A stretch of 64,000 nt of DNA from Clostridium ihumii AP5 (GCF_000612845.1 NZ_CCAT010000083.1:62001-126000); one strand, 5' to 3'; counted from the stretch's first letter, positions 46,974-57,084 are shown. Notes: generated by a model from the letters alone, not told the origin. Numbers and translations: made by a program.

Positions 46974-47471
46974 ATGAAAAAATTAATTATAGCATTAGTA
47001 ACTGTTGGTATAGTTGGGGTTAGTGGAATATTATTTGTAAGACAAGGATTATATCCATTGAATCATAAAATAGAAATAAAGAAATATGCAGAAAAGTATA
47101 ATGTAGAGCCTGCTTTAGTTGCAGCTACAATACATTTTGAAACAAATTTCAAAGAAACACCTTATAAAGAAGGTAAACCATCAGGGCTTATGAATATAAA
47201 TGATGAAAGTGGAATAAGAATTGCGAATGAGGCAAATATAAAAATTGATAATAAAGAAGAGGTTGCACTTGCAGATAACAACATTAATATAGGTACATTT
47301 TATATATCCAAAATATTTAATGAAAAAAATTACAAAGAAATGATGGCAAAATGGATAGAAAGAAATGGAGAAGTAGAAGAAGCTGATAAAGTTTATGCAA
47401 GTCAATATTATGGAGAGAAAATAGAAAAACGAGAAAAAATATATAAATTCTTATATCCAAGTCTTAAATAA
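46974..47471 (+). CDS. Membrane-anchored lytic transglycosylase (SLT-like)
   Basis: A 165-residue protein with an N-terminal membrane anchor (residues 2-23) and an SLT-type domain. AEKYNVEPALVAATIHFETNF contains the likely catalytic Glu, and the SGLMNINDESG segment corresponds to the GLMQI motif. The domain is short compared with full Slt enzymes but typical for clostridial forms. It would cleave peptidoglycan to make anhydro-muropeptides. ATG follows GGAGGAAT. Confidence 0.8.
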   Translation: MKKLIIALVTVGIVGVSGILFVRQGLYPLNHKIEIKKYAEKYNVEPALVAATIHFETNFKETPYKEGKPSGLMNINDESGIRIANEANIKIDNKEEVALADNNINIGTFYISKIFNEKNYKEMMAKWIERNGEVEEADKVYASQYYGEKIEKREKIYKFLYPSLK

Positions 47472-47541
47472 TAGAACTAGTTAAATGCATTATTGTTGAT
47501 GAAAAATTCAAATAAGCAAAGAATAAGTTGGAGGTTATTTC

Positions 47542-48306
47542 ATGAATAAAGTATTAGAAATAAAAAGTGTATCAAAAGTATATAGAAATAAAGGCATACA
47601 GTATTCAGCGTTAAAAAATATTAATTTAAATGTATATGAAAGTGAGTTTATAGCAATTATGGGACCGTCAGGAGCAGGAAAAAGTACACTTTTAAATATT
47701 GTATCAACAATAGATAAGCCATCTAGTGGAGAAGTTTTGATAAATGAGAAAGATATATCAAAATTAGATAATAAAAAATTAGCTAAATTTAGAAGAGAAA
47801 ATTTGGGATTTGTTTTTCAAGATTTTAATTTGTTAGATACGTTAACTATAAGAGAAAATATAGCATTGCCATTATCTATAAGTGAGGTGAATTCAAAAGA
47901 CATAAAAAAATCAGTAGAGAATGTTTGTGATATATTGGGAATAAAAGAACTTTTAGATAAGTATCCTTATGAAGTATCAGGAGGACAAAAACAACGTACA
48001 GCAGCTGCAAGAGCTATAGTTAATAATCCATCTATAATTCTTGCAGATGAGCCAACAGGGGCATTAGACTCTAAATCATCCAAAGATCTTTTAGAAAGAT
48101 TTGAAAAACTTAATGATGAAAATAATGCAACAATTATGATGGTTACCCATGATGCAAATGCTGCAAGTTATTGTAAAAGGGTTGTATTTATTAAAGATGG
48201 AATGTTATATAAAGAATTAAATAGAAATTCGGGCAGAAAGGCTTTCTACAAAGAAATATTAGATACCTTAGCATATATAGGTGGTGATTCCTATGACGAT
48301 AATTAA
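47542..48306 (+). CDS. BceA-type ABC ATPase, second module
   Basis: A 254-residue ATPase very like the one at 7598. Walker A is GPSGAGKST, the signature VSGGQKQRTAAARAI, Walker B ILADEPTGALD and the switch lies in VTHDAN. ATG follows TTGGAGG. The permease gene overlaps it by 14 bp. It has no two-component pair directly upstream; one lies beyond the permease and an inserted mobile element. Confidence 0.92.
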   Translation: MNKVLEIKSVSKVYRNKGIQYSALKNINLNVYESEFIAIMGPSGAGKSTLLNIVSTIDKPSSGEVLINEKDISKLDNKKLAKFRRENLGFVFQDFNLLDTLTIRENIALPLSISEVNSKDIKKSVENVCDILGIKELLDKYPYEVSGGQKQRTAAARAIVNNPSIILADEPTGALDSKSSKDLLERFEKLNDENNATIMMVTHDANAASYCKRVVFIKDGMLYKELNRNSGRKAFYKEILDTLAYIGGDSYDDN

Positions 48307-50203
48307 TATAGCTAAGCAAAATGTAAAAGGAAATATAAAAAATTATATTATATACTTAATGTCAATAATAATTTCAGTAACAATATTTTTTATATTTAAG
48401 TCTTTAGAATACAATGAATCTGTAAATTTAGCATTAGAAGGAAGTGCTAAACTTAGTGTGGGGTTTAATGCAGCATCAATGGTTTTACTGTTCTTTTCAG
48501 GTTTGTTTATATGGTACTCAAATGATTTTTTCTTAAAGAAAAGGAAAAAAGAAATTGGATTATATGCCATCTTAGGTATAGAAAATAAAAAAATAGGAAA
48601 AATTCTATTTTTAGAAACATTTTTTATAGGAATTATTGCACTTGTTGTAGGAATAATTTTAGGAAGTGTATTATCTAGAATTTCTACTTTATTATTAATA
48701 AAGATAATAAATTTAAATGTGGAATTAGGACAAGTTATAACTATAAAAGCAATAATGAAAACTGTAATATCATTTGTTGCTATATTTATTATAGTATCTT
48801 TTATAAGTGGATCTACAATTTATAAATTTGAACTTATAGATTTATTTAAAGCTGAAAATAAAAGAGAAATTGAACCTAAAGCATCATACTTTAAATCAAT
48901 ATTATCTCTAGTATTAATAATTTCTGGATATTTAGTCTATTTGGGAGCTATGAAATCACCAAGTTTGCAAATATCAATAGTACTAACTTTAATGTTAGTT
49001 GTAAGTGGAACATTTTTGTTTTTTTCATCTTTCTTAATTTATTTAACTAAAATAAAAAGGAAAAATGAAAAGAAGCATTATAAAGGACTTAATATGATAA
49101 TAACGTCTAAATTATTATATAGAATAAAAGGAAATGCTAAAAGTTTAGCATTAATATCAGTTTTAAGTGCAACAACTATAACAGCAATGGGTATTACTAT
49201 AAGTTATCATAATAAATTCATTGGTGATTTTGATGAAGTATATCCATATTCATATGTTGTATCTACAAAAGATAAAAGTTTAAATGAAGGTATACTAAAT
49301 ACTTTAAGTGAAGAAAATAATATAGAAGTAATAGGAAATACTAATGGAGAAATAACTGATTTAGAAGTAAGCATAAATGGAGGAAAGAATTTTGTTAAGA
49401 TGATTCCACAAAGTTATTTTTATAGTATCAATAAATTAAGAAAAAATAAGTATACTATGGAAAAATTAAATAGTGGGGAATGTGCTTATTTTTACGAATA
49501 TGGAGAAGGAAGTAAGAGAGAATATAAGTTTTCTACAGTAGACATAAAAGATAGTGATATAAAGCTTTCCATAAAGGAATACTATAAGGAAAATTTATTA
49601 AATGAACATATGTCTATTGAAACTATGGTTGTAAATGATGATGATTATAATAAAATTAAAAGTGCAGGAGAAATATATAATTTAAATTTATATCAAATTA
49701 AAAGTAATAATGATTTAAAAGTAACTGATGATAAAATTGAAAATATGGTAGATAAAAGTTTGTTAAAAGACAAAAATAGTAATAAAATGCTGTCATATTC
49801 ATCTTATTATAAAAATTTAAAAGAGCAATCAGCATCTATTGGCGGAATGTTATTTATAGGTGTTTTTATAGGAATAGTATTTTTAGCTGCAACAGGAAGT
49901 ATAATATTTTTCAAACAAATTTCAGAAGCAACAGAAGAAGTTAATAGATATAAAACTTTAAGAAAAATAGGTGTGGATGATAAAGATATAAAAATTTCAA
50001 TATACAAAGAAATGTTGAATGTATTTTTAGCACCATTATTTATAGGTGTGTTTCATAGTACTATAGCTATATCATTGATATCCAATGCTTTTAACCAAAA
50101 TATAATATTAATTTTAATAAAAGTATTAACTCCATATATACTAATTTATTTAGGATATTACATGCTAACAGCAAAAAATTATTACAATATAGTAAACAAT
50201 TAA
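48293..50203 (+). CDS. BceB-type ABC permease, second module
   Basis: A 636-residue FtsX-family permease with ten predicted helices and a large outer domain (about residues 310-520), paralogous to the protein at 8349. ATG at 48293 lies behind GGTGGTG; a GTG four codons earlier is possible. It is predicted to detoxify a peptide antibiotic with the overlapping ATPase. A terminator and then a 509-bp element separate it from the next regulator. Confidence 0.89.
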   Translation: MTIINIAKQNVKGNIKNYIIYLMSIIISVTIFFIFKSLEYNESVNLALEGSAKLSVGFNAASMVLLFFSGLFIWYSNDFFLKKRKKEIGLYAILGIENKKIGKILFLETFFIGIIALVVGIILGSVLSRISTLLLIKIINLNVELGQVITIKAIMKTVISFVAIFIIVSFISGSTIYKFELIDLFKAENKREIEPKASYFKSILSLVLIISGYLVYLGAMKSPSLQISIVLTLMLVVSGTFLFFSSFLIYLTKIKRKNEKKHYKGLNMIITSKLLYRIKGNAKSLALISVLSATTITAMGITISYHNKFIGDFDEVYPYSYVVSTKDKSLNEGILNTLSEENNIEVIGNTNGEITDLEVSINGGKNFVKMIPQSYFYSINKLRKNKYTMEKLNSGECAYFYEYGEGSKREYKFSTVDIKDSDIKLSIKEYYKENLLNEHMSIETMVVNDDDYNKIKSAGEIYNLNLYQIKSNNDLKVTDDKIENMVDKSLLKDKNSNKMLSYSSYYKNLKEQSASIGGMLFIGVFIGIVFLAATGSIIFFKQISEATEEVNRYKTLRKIGVDDKDIKISIYKEMLNVFLAPLFIGVFHSTIAISLISNAFNQNIILILIKVLTPYILIYLGYYMLTAKNYYNIVNN

Positions 50204-50222
50204 AATATATTTAAAAATATTT

Positions 50223-50253
50223 ATAAGCAGGGTAAACACCTTGCTTATTTTTT
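50223..50253 (+). terminator. Terminator of the second Bce module
   Basis: An 11-bp stem (50223-50233 with 50238-50248, one G-T pair) with loop AAAC is followed by T residues to 50253. Confidence 0.83.
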
Positions 50254-50339
50254 CGACAAAGAGTATATAGGGTTATAGATGATAAACTAAGGATATAAAT
50301 TAATAAAGGTATAAATTGAAAAGCAAAGTTGTAATACTA

Positions 50340-50848
50340 TATAGGATTCTAAGCTAAAAAATGAAATTATTCAAATATTAAATGAGAATGGTAGTAGGAA
50401 AGGAAACAGTAATTATTTAAAACGTTGTTCATAAAAATTTCAAAGAAACTCTAATAAATTTATCATTTTATTTTCAAGACTAAACGGCTATAAGTGAACT
50501 AAATTAAGACCTATGTAATTAAATTCTAGTCTATTTTTCATAACTCTTCGTCAGCAATTCACATTAATAAAATGCCATTATTGATGAGAATTACTTCCTT
50601 GATTTATAAAAAATATACATTGAATTTTCAATTACATATTTCTAAATTTAGTTCACACTACGTCCTGTCTAGGCAGTCGCTGAACCTGTCCTTGGGTTCA
50701 GGTCTTGAAAATAAAAAATAGATTAATAAGAGTTTCTAAATCAATTTTTAAAGAAATACTAATTTAAATAATTCCTGTTTCTTGATGAAAGAAAAAAGAT
50801 TTTCAATTGAGAAAGATGTTATTTTAAATTTGAACTTGGAACCCTATA
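50340..50848. mobile_element. 509-bp palindromic element, copy 2
   Basis: A near-identical partner of 10466-10974 with ends TATAGGATTCTAAGCT and AACTTGGAACCCTATA. All internal inverted repeats are kept. In the core hairpin a C is changed to T (CTGAACCT-GTCCTT-GGGTTCAG), giving a G-T pair instead of breaking the stem. The right end abuts AT to create TATAAT (50845-50850), 12 bases before the ribosome site of the regulator gene. There is no open frame. Confidence 0.75.
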
Positions 50849-50873
50849 ATAGATTTTAAAAGGAGTGACACAG

Positions 50874-51569
50874 ATGAGTTATAAAATAATGATAGTAGAA
50901 GATGATATGAACATATCTAAGTTGTTAGGTGATTATATAGAAAGATATGGATATGATGTTTGTAAAATAGAAGATTTTGAAGATATTATGGTGAAGTTTA
51001 ATGAAGAAAATCCAAGTTTAGTTTTAATGGATGTTAATTTACCTAAGTTTGATGGATATTATTGGTGTACAAAAATAAGACAAAAGTCACTTTGCCCTAT
51101 AATATTTATATCTGCAAGAGATAGTGAAATGAATCAAATAATGGCAATAGAAAGTGGAGCAGATGATTATATTATAAAACCATTTAATTATGAAATTGTA
51201 AGGGCTAAGATAAAAAGTAATTTACGAAGAGTTTATGGTGAATATGCAACAAACACAAATGAGCGAGTTGTTAATTTAGAAGGACTTATATTATATCCAG
51301 AAAGATTAGAACTAGAAATGAATGATAAAAAAATAATTTTAAGTAAAAAAGAAAGTGAACTTATAGATTGTCTTATGAGTAAATATCCCAAAGTTGCTAC
51401 AAGAGATAATCTTTTGGAAAAACTTTGGGATGATCAGTTTTTTGTAGATGATAATACTTTAAATGTAAATATAACAAGAGTAAGAAAAAGGTTTTTAGAA
51501 TTAGGTATAGAAAATGCAATTGAAACAGTAAGAGGTGCTGGATATAGAATTAATATAAGTTGGAGGTAG
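50874..51569 (+). CDS. OmpR-family response regulator (BceR-like), second system
   Basis: A 231-residue regulator with receiver residues EDD near 10, phospho-Asp in LVLMDVNLP near 54 and Lys in DDYIIKPF near 101. The C-terminal winged helix ends TVRGAGYRINI. ATG at 50874 lies eight bases after GGAG; an in-frame GTG at 50865 overlaps that site. Its only upstream sequence is the mobile element end, so transcription may start there. Kinase and transporter follow. Confidence 0.9.
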   Translation: MSYKIMIVEDDMNISKLLGDYIERYGYDVCKIEDFEDIMVKFNEENPSLVLMDVNLPKFDGYYWCTKIRQKSLCPIIFISARDSEMNQIMAIESGADDYIIKPFNYEIVRAKIKSNLRRVYGEYATNTNERVVNLEGLILYPERLELEMNDKKIILSKKESELIDCLMSKYPKVATRDNLLEKLWDDQFFVDDNTLNVNITRVRKRFLELGIENAIETVRGAGYRINISWR

Positions 51570-51572
51570 AAA

Positions 51573-52550
51573 ATGAAACTTTTTATAAAAGATAATTTAG
51601 GATTTATATTAATATATATTTTTAGTTTTGTATTAGTTTTCTCATCAATGCTTATATTTCAAGGGTTTAATACAATAGGTAATTGCATTTACTTTGTATT
51701 TTTAAATTTATTTGTTTTAACAGTATACATGTTATATAGATATTATAAAAATAGAAAGTTATATAATGGATTATCTAATAAGTATAATAATTTTGAAGAA
51801 ATAGTAAATGAATTTGGTAATTCATATTTAGGAAATGAATTAAATAGATTAACTAATGATATGTACGGATTCTATCAAGGAGAAGTAAATAATCAAATAA
51901 AAAATCAAAAAGAGCAATTAGATTTTATGAATCAATGGGTACATCATATGAAAACTCCACTTTCAGTAATTAAATTATATATGCAAGAATATGAAGATGA
52001 AGAATTTGTTGATGATATTAAAAGTGAAGTTGATAAATTAGAAAGAGGATTAAAACTTGCATTATATAATGCTAGATTGGAAGATTTTAGGAATGACTTT
52101 TCATTAAAAAAATTTGAACTGCAAGGTGTTATTAAGGAATCAGTGAATTCTTTAAAAAGTTATTTTATAAAGAATAAAATTTTTCCTAAAGTTCAAATTG
52201 AAGATAATATTATAATTAATAGTGATAAAAAATGGATAGAATTTATATTAGAACAAATTTTAATAAATAGTATAAAATATTCAGTGGGAAAGGGAAAATA
52301 TGTAGAGATTATGGCTAAAAAGGAAAATGAAAAAGTAGTTATTGAGATTATAGATGATGGTATTGGAATTTCTAAAAGAGACATAAAAAGAGTATTTGAA
52401 CCTTTTTATACAGGTAGTAATGGTAGAGAATATGGAGAATCTACAGGTATGGGGTTGCATTTAGTAAAAGATGTTTGTGAAAAATTAAATCATGAGATTT
52501 ATATAGAATCAGAAGAAGGTGTAGGTACAAGAGTAAAATTAGTTATATAG
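51573..52550 (+). CDS. Intramembrane-sensing histidine kinase (BceS-like), second system
   Basis: A 325-residue kinase with two transmembrane helices (about 8-30 and 36-55) and a very short outer loop. Motifs are the phospho-acceptor His in QWVHHMKTPLSVIK, N box INSIKYSVGKG, G1 box DDGIGISKRD and G2 box STGMGLHLVKD. It starts three bases after the regulator. It may serve the BceAB pairs on both sides. Confidence 0.9.
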   Translation: MKLFIKDNLGFILIYIFSFVLVFSSMLIFQGFNTIGNCIYFVFLNLFVLTVYMLYRYYKNRKLYNGLSNKYNNFEEIVNEFGNSYLGNELNRLTNDMYGFYQGEVNNQIKNQKEQLDFMNQWVHHMKTPLSVIKLYMQEYEDEEFVDDIKSEVDKLERGLKLALYNARLEDFRNDFSLKKFELQGVIKESVNSLKSYFIKNKIFPKVQIEDNIIINSDKKWIEFILEQILINSIKYSVGKGKYVEIMAKKENEKVVIEIIDDGIGISKRDIKRVFEPFYTGSNGREYGESTGMGLHLVKDVCEKLNHEIYIESEEGVGTRVKLVI

Positions 52551-52565
52551 AAAGTTGGTGGTTTA

Positions 52566-53318
52566 ATGAATTTGCTTGAGACAAAAGGAATTTATAAGAT
52601 TTATAGTAAAGGTGAGATTGCTTTAAATAATATTAATTTCAGATTAGAGGATAAAGAGTTTGTTGCAGTTATGGGACCATCGGGCAGTGGGAAAAGTACA
52701 CTTTTAAATATTTGCTGTGGAATGATAAAACCATCTGTTGGAAGTATAATTTTAAATGAAAAAGAAGACATTGTTAAATATAATGATGAAAAATTAAATA
52801 TATATAGACGGTCAAATTTAGGATGTGTTTTTCAAGATTTTAAGTTATTAGATTATTTAAATATACAAGATAATATAATACTTCCATTAACATTAGAAAA
52901 AGTAAATATTAAAGAAATAAATAGAAGACTTAAATGGTTAGTAGAATATTTAAATATAGAAGATTTATTGAAAAAGAAAATATTTGAGGTATCAGGAGGA
53001 GAAAAACAGAGAGTAGCTATAGCAAGAGCATTAATAATAAATCCCCAAATTTTATTTGCAGATGAACCAACGGGAAGTTTAGATTTTAAAAGTAGCCAAG
53101 ATGTAATGAAGCTTTTTAGTAATATAAATAAAAAAAATGGCACAACTATATTTATGGTTACCCATGATCCATATGTAGCTAGTTTTGCTGATAGAGTTTT
53201 ATTTTTGAGAGATGGAGTTATATATAATGAAGTTTATAGAGGTGATAATAAAGGCTTGTTTTACAAAGAAATCTTAGATGTTCTTTCTTTTCTAGGAGGT
53301 AGAGATTATGAATTTTGA
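52566..53318 (+). CDS. BceA-type ABC ATPase, third module
   Basis: A 250-residue ATPase. Walker A is GPSGSGKST, the signature VSGGEKQRVAIARAL, Walker B LFADEPTGSLD and the switch VTHDPYV. Its end overlaps the permease start by 11 bp. Compared with the other two ATPases it is more diverged, suggesting an older duplication or a different peptide range. Confidence 0.91.
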   Translation: MNLLETKGIYKIYSKGEIALNNINFRLEDKEFVAVMGPSGSGKSTLLNICCGMIKPSVGSIILNEKEDIVKYNDEKLNIYRRSNLGCVFQDFKLLDYLNIQDNIILPLTLEKVNIKEINRRLKWLVEYLNIEDLLKKKIFEVSGGEKQRVAIARALIINPQILFADEPTGSLDFKSSQDVMKLFSNINKKNGTTIFMVTHDPYVASFADRVLFLRDGVIYNEVYRGDNKGLFYKEILDVLSFLGGRDYEF

Positions 53319-55179
53319 AGAGATACTTGTAAAGAGTACCTTAAGAAATCTTAGAACATATATAAATTATATATTAAGTAGTGCTAGTGCTATTTTTATA
53401 TTTTTTATAACATCATCACTTATAAATCATCCTGTTATAAATCAACATAATGGAGAAGATATAAAGCTTGCTATTTTGTATACAAAGCTTGGCGTTTTTA
53501 TAATTTCTATATTTTTTATAATATATTCAATTGATTTATTTGTAAAAATGCAAAAAAAGAACTTTGGAATATTTTTAGCATTAGGAGTGGATAAAGTTAA
53601 GTTTTATAAAATTTTTATTATAGAAAATTTAATTATTGGAGGTATTTCATTAATCTTAGGAATTATATTTGGAGTTATATTTTTAAAATTATTTTTAATA
53701 ATATTTAGTTCTATAACTAATATAGACAATATAAAATTTTACTTGCCTGTAAGTAGCATAATAGAGTCTATAATTGTATATGGAATTGTATTTTTTTTAA
53801 TTTCTATATATGAGTGTAAAAAAGTTTTAGAAGAAAATTGTATAGAACTTTTAAAAAATAATAAAAGTACTAATATTAAAATTTCTAAAATATTCAAAGT
53901 GTTGTTTTTAATTTTAAATGTAATGTCAATTATTATGTTTAGCATAATGATAATATATAGAGATGCTAAATTTATGAATTATGCAAAACTAATTTTTATG
54001 CCATTAGTGTTAATAAGTTTAAATATATTTTTGTTGAAATATATTATTCCATGCATTATACAAGTATTGTCAAATTTGAAATGGATTAAATTAAAAGCTA
54101 ATAATATTATATTGTTTGCATCTGTTAAAGAAAGTTTTATAAATATGGCAAATATAATAGTATTAGTTACATTTTTATTTACAGTTACATTTTTTATAAT
54201 ATCTATAAACTATGTTAACATTGTTACTATAAAAAGGAACTTAGAAATGGAAATACCATCTACATATAATATAATTATCAAAAATAAAAAACAGAGTATA
54301 CCTTTTGAAAATGAACTTGAAAGTGTATTAAAAATGAACAATTTTAAATATGACAAAAGTAAATGCAAAATTTTAGTAACAGGAGAGAAGTATGATGATA
54401 TTTCATTAATAAGTAATAGTGATTATAATAAATTAGCTATTTTAAGCAATAGGAAAACTGTAGAAGTAGAAGAAGATAAGTCATTTTTTGTGCCTGTATT
54501 TTTTACTGATTATGTAAGAGTAAAAATTTTAAATATTTTAGATGAAGAATTAATAGTAAATAATCAACAAGTAGAGAATGTAATTTATGGTCTATTTAAT
54601 AATAATTTATATGTTGTATCTGATGAATTTTATAAAAAATTTGAAAAACATTTAGATTATATATATTATGTAGCATATAACTTAGAAGATTGGACTGATG
54701 CAACTAGTATAATTGAAGATGTTAGACAGCAATATTATAAGTATGATGAAGATAAACATTTTTATATGATATCTAGAGTAACAAGGTATGAAGAAAATAT
54801 GTTAAGTGCAAAAATAGTAATGTATTTTTCAATTTTAGTTTGCATTTTACTATATTTTATGGCATTAAGTCTGTTACATATTAGATTTTATAATGAAAAA
54901 ATAAATAATCAATATAACTTTAAAAATCTAAAAAGTATTGGAATAACTAATAAAGAAATAAAACAGATTATTTCTAAAGAAATGACAATAATATTCTTTA
55001 TTCCATATATAATAGGAATATTTAATACATATATATTTATGAATATAATTAAAAAAATTTATGTTATAGATATAACAAAACAAATACAATTTATATTAAT
55101 AAGTATATTGATTTTTAATATACTATACTTTTTTTTATGGAAATTCAAAAGTATAGATAAAATTTTGAGTGAATTATAA
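53308..55179 (+). CDS. BceB-type ABC permease, third module
   Basis: A 623-residue FtsX-family permease with ten predicted helices and an outer domain from about residue 312 to 510. ATG follows AGGAGG inside the ATPase gene. Its outer domain differs strongly from the other two Bce permeases in the window, which fits a different target peptide. Last gene of the second regulator's operon. Confidence 0.88.
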   Translation: MNFEEILVKSTLRNLRTYINYILSSASAIFIFFITSSLINHPVINQHNGEDIKLAILYTKLGVFIISIFFIIYSIDLFVKMQKKNFGIFLALGVDKVKFYKIFIIENLIIGGISLILGIIFGVIFLKLFLIIFSSITNIDNIKFYLPVSSIIESIIVYGIVFFLISIYECKKVLEENCIELLKNNKSTNIKISKIFKVLFLILNVMSIIMFSIMIIYRDAKFMNYAKLIFMPLVLISLNIFLLKYIIPCIIQVLSNLKWIKLKANNIILFASVKESFINMANIIVLVTFLFTVTFFIISINYVNIVTIKRNLEMEIPSTYNIIIKNKKQSIPFENELESVLKMNNFKYDKSKCKILVTGEKYDDISLISNSDYNKLAILSNRKTVEVEEDKSFFVPVFFTDYVRVKILNILDEELIVNNQQVENVIYGLFNNNLYVVSDEFYKKFEKHLDYIYYVAYNLEDWTDATSIIEDVRQQYYKYDEDKHFYMISRVTRYEENMLSAKIVMYFSILVCILLYFMALSLLHIRFYNEKINNQYNFKNLKSIGITNKEIKQIISKEMTIIFFIPYIIGIFNTYIFMNIIKKIYVIDITKQIQFILISILIFNILYFFLWKFKSIDKILSEL

Positions 55180-55295
55180 TAAATGTATATTACAACATTG
55201 TAAGCTAATTGAAAGAAAATTAAATGTGTTCATTTTAACATATATAATAAAATATTTTTGTAGAAAGAAAAAATATTTTATTAGGAGGATTATAA

Positions 55296-55973
55296 ATGGA
55301 TGTATTTACACTTAAAATTTTAGCAATAATATGTATGGTATTAGATCATGTAGCAACAAATATCCCTGGTATGCCAGTATGGTTTCATTGGTTTGGAAAA
55401 TTAGCTTCGCCTATATTTTTCTATTTTATAGTTGAAGGATTTTTCTATACAAGAAGCAAAACTAAATATATGGGAAGATTATTTGGATTTAGTATATTAA
55501 TGATAGGAGTAGATTTAATATTTAATATTCATAACAACATATTTTTATCACTTGGAACATCAATATTATTATTAACAATAATAGAATACACAAAGAATAG
55601 CAAAAAATATATAATAGGTATCCCAATTGCTATAATAGCAGGACTTTTAGGTGCTTTTACAGAAGCATCATTATTTGGTGTAGGAATGACTTTAATATTT
55701 TATTTCTTTAGAGAAAAGAAAATAGCAATGTCAACTGTGTATATATTATTTTCGTTGTTAATAACTGGAACAATATCTATAGTGATGCAAGGCAATGCAT
55801 ATGAACAATTATTTATAAATGATCCACAATGGATGATGATATTTTCTATAATACCAATACTTTTATATAATGGGAAAAGAGGAGTAAATAATAAATTTAC
55901 AAAATACCTATTCTATATATTTTATCCAGCACATTTAATAATAATTTGTACAATAGCTAAATTTATAGCATAG
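55296..55973 (+). CDS. TraX-family membrane protein
   Basis: A 225-residue protein with about seven helices. The TraX signature is visible: FTLKILAIICMVLDHVA at the N-terminus and GKLASPIFFYFIVEGFFYTR near residues 36-55. TraX acetylates pilin in F conjugation, but chromosomal Firmicute members are not tied to plasmids and probably acylate an envelope component. No conjugation genes are nearby. ATG follows AGGAGG. Confidence 0.85.
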   Translation: MDVFTLKILAIICMVLDHVATNIPGMPVWFHWFGKLASPIFFYFIVEGFFYTRSKTKYMGRLFGFSILMIGVDLIFNIHNNIFLSLGTSILLLTIIEYTKNSKKYIIGIPIAIIAGLLGAFTEASLFGVGMTLIFYFFREKKIAMSTVYILFSLLITGTISIVMQGNAYEQLFINDPQWMMIFSIIPILLYNGKRGVNNKFTKYLFYIFYPAHLIIICTIAKFIA

Positions 55974-55986
55974 AAATATTATAATA

Positions 55987-56031
55987 AAAAAGAAGGATAT
56001 CTACTTTATAAGTGTAGGTATCCTTCTTTTT
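55987..56031. terminator. Terminator of the TraX-like gene
   Basis: An 18-bp stem (55987-56004 with 56014-56031, one G-T pair) carries A and T tracts at its base. Confidence 0.82.
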
Positions 56032-56127
56032 ACCATTGATTAATTGTGGATTTAGAACTTATAATTAATAGAGTGTATAATTTTAATATAAATTATATAT
56101 AGAATCTTTTTATAAAGGTGGGATAAA

Positions 56128-57084
56128 ATGATTTTTTTTGAAGAAGTAACGAAGATACATAATAGAGTAGTAAGTTTGGAAAATTTAAACATAGAAATTA
56201 ATTCGGAAAAAATAACAGTAGTATTAGGCAAAGGGAAAAGTGGAAAGACTACAATGCTAAATATGATTAATGGTTTGGATAAACCAGATATAGGTGAAGT
56301 TTATATAAATAATATAAATATAAAAGAATTTGATTCAAAAATTTTAAAAAGCAATTGTGGCTATATGACAACTGGCGGTAATTTATTTTCTAATATGAGT
56401 GTAAAAAAGAATATATATTTATTACCTAAAAAATTGAAATGGGATAAAGAAAACTATGAAAGTAGGGTTCAAGAGTATTTTGAAATAGTAGAATTAAATT
56501 ATTATGAGTATATAAATAAAAAAGTATATGAATTAAATGAAGTTGAATACTATAAGATAGCATTAATTAGAGCATTCTTAAATAATTCTAGTATTGTAAT
56601 TTTAGATGAACCTTTTAAGGAAGTAACAGTAAATACAAGAATGGAACTTCAAGAGGATTTAATAAAATTTCAAAAAGCATTGAAGAGAACAATAGTATTT
56701 GCAACAGATAATATAGAAGAGGCAGTTAAAATAGGAAATTATATTATAATTTTAAATGAAGGTAAATTAGAAGTTTATGATAAGGCAGAGAGTATTATGT
56801 CTAACCCCAAAAGTAGTATTTTTACAGAAAGTTTATCAAATGACTTATATTTAAATATGTTAGAAAGTATGAAAATTGAAGATTATATGATACCTAAGTA
56901 CGGAAAGGAATTTAGTGAAAAAATTTCTGAAAATAAAACATTGAAGGATGCACTTAGTTATATGTTTCAGAAAACTGTATATGATTTGGATATAATAGGT
57001 GAAAATGGAAAAATTGTAGGGGCTTTAAATGTTAAGGATATAATTAAAGCATTAACATATTTGAAAGGTGACCAAAATGAGTAA
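56128..57084 (+). CDS. Degenerate OpuCA-like ABC ATPase with CBS remnant
   Basis: A 318-residue protein of the quaternary-amine importer ATPase group. Walker A (GKGKSGKTT) and Walker B (IVILDEPF) are intact. The ABC signature LSGGQ is replaced by LNEVE, the D-loop SALD by KEVT, and the switch THD by ATDN, so the usual histidine is absent. One CBS-like segment remains at the C-terminus (DYMIPKYG ... IVGALNVKDII). Normal ATP-driven transport is doubtful; a regulatory or partner-dependent role is possible. It overlaps the permease gene by 8 bp. Confidence 0.72.
   Translation: MIFFEEVTKIHNRVVSLENLNIEINSEKITVVLGKGKSGKTTMLNMINGLDKPDIGEVYINNINIKEFDSKILKSNCGYMTTGGNLFSNMSVKKNIYLLPKKLKWDKENYESRVQEYFEIVELNYYEYINKKVYELNEVEYYKIALIRAFLNNSSIVILDEPFKEVTVNTRMELQEDLIKFQKALKRTIVFATDNIEEAVKIGNYIIILNEGKLEVYDKAESIMSNPKSSIFTESLSNDLYLNMLESMKIEDYMIPKYGKEFSEKISENKTLKDALSYMFQKTVYDLDIIGENGKIVGALNVKDIIKALTYLKGDQNE

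Noticed and set aside
55296-55973. Conjugative element suggested by the TraX-like gene
   Set aside because: No relaxase, type IV secretion or integrase genes are in the window; chromosomal TraX-like proteins are common.
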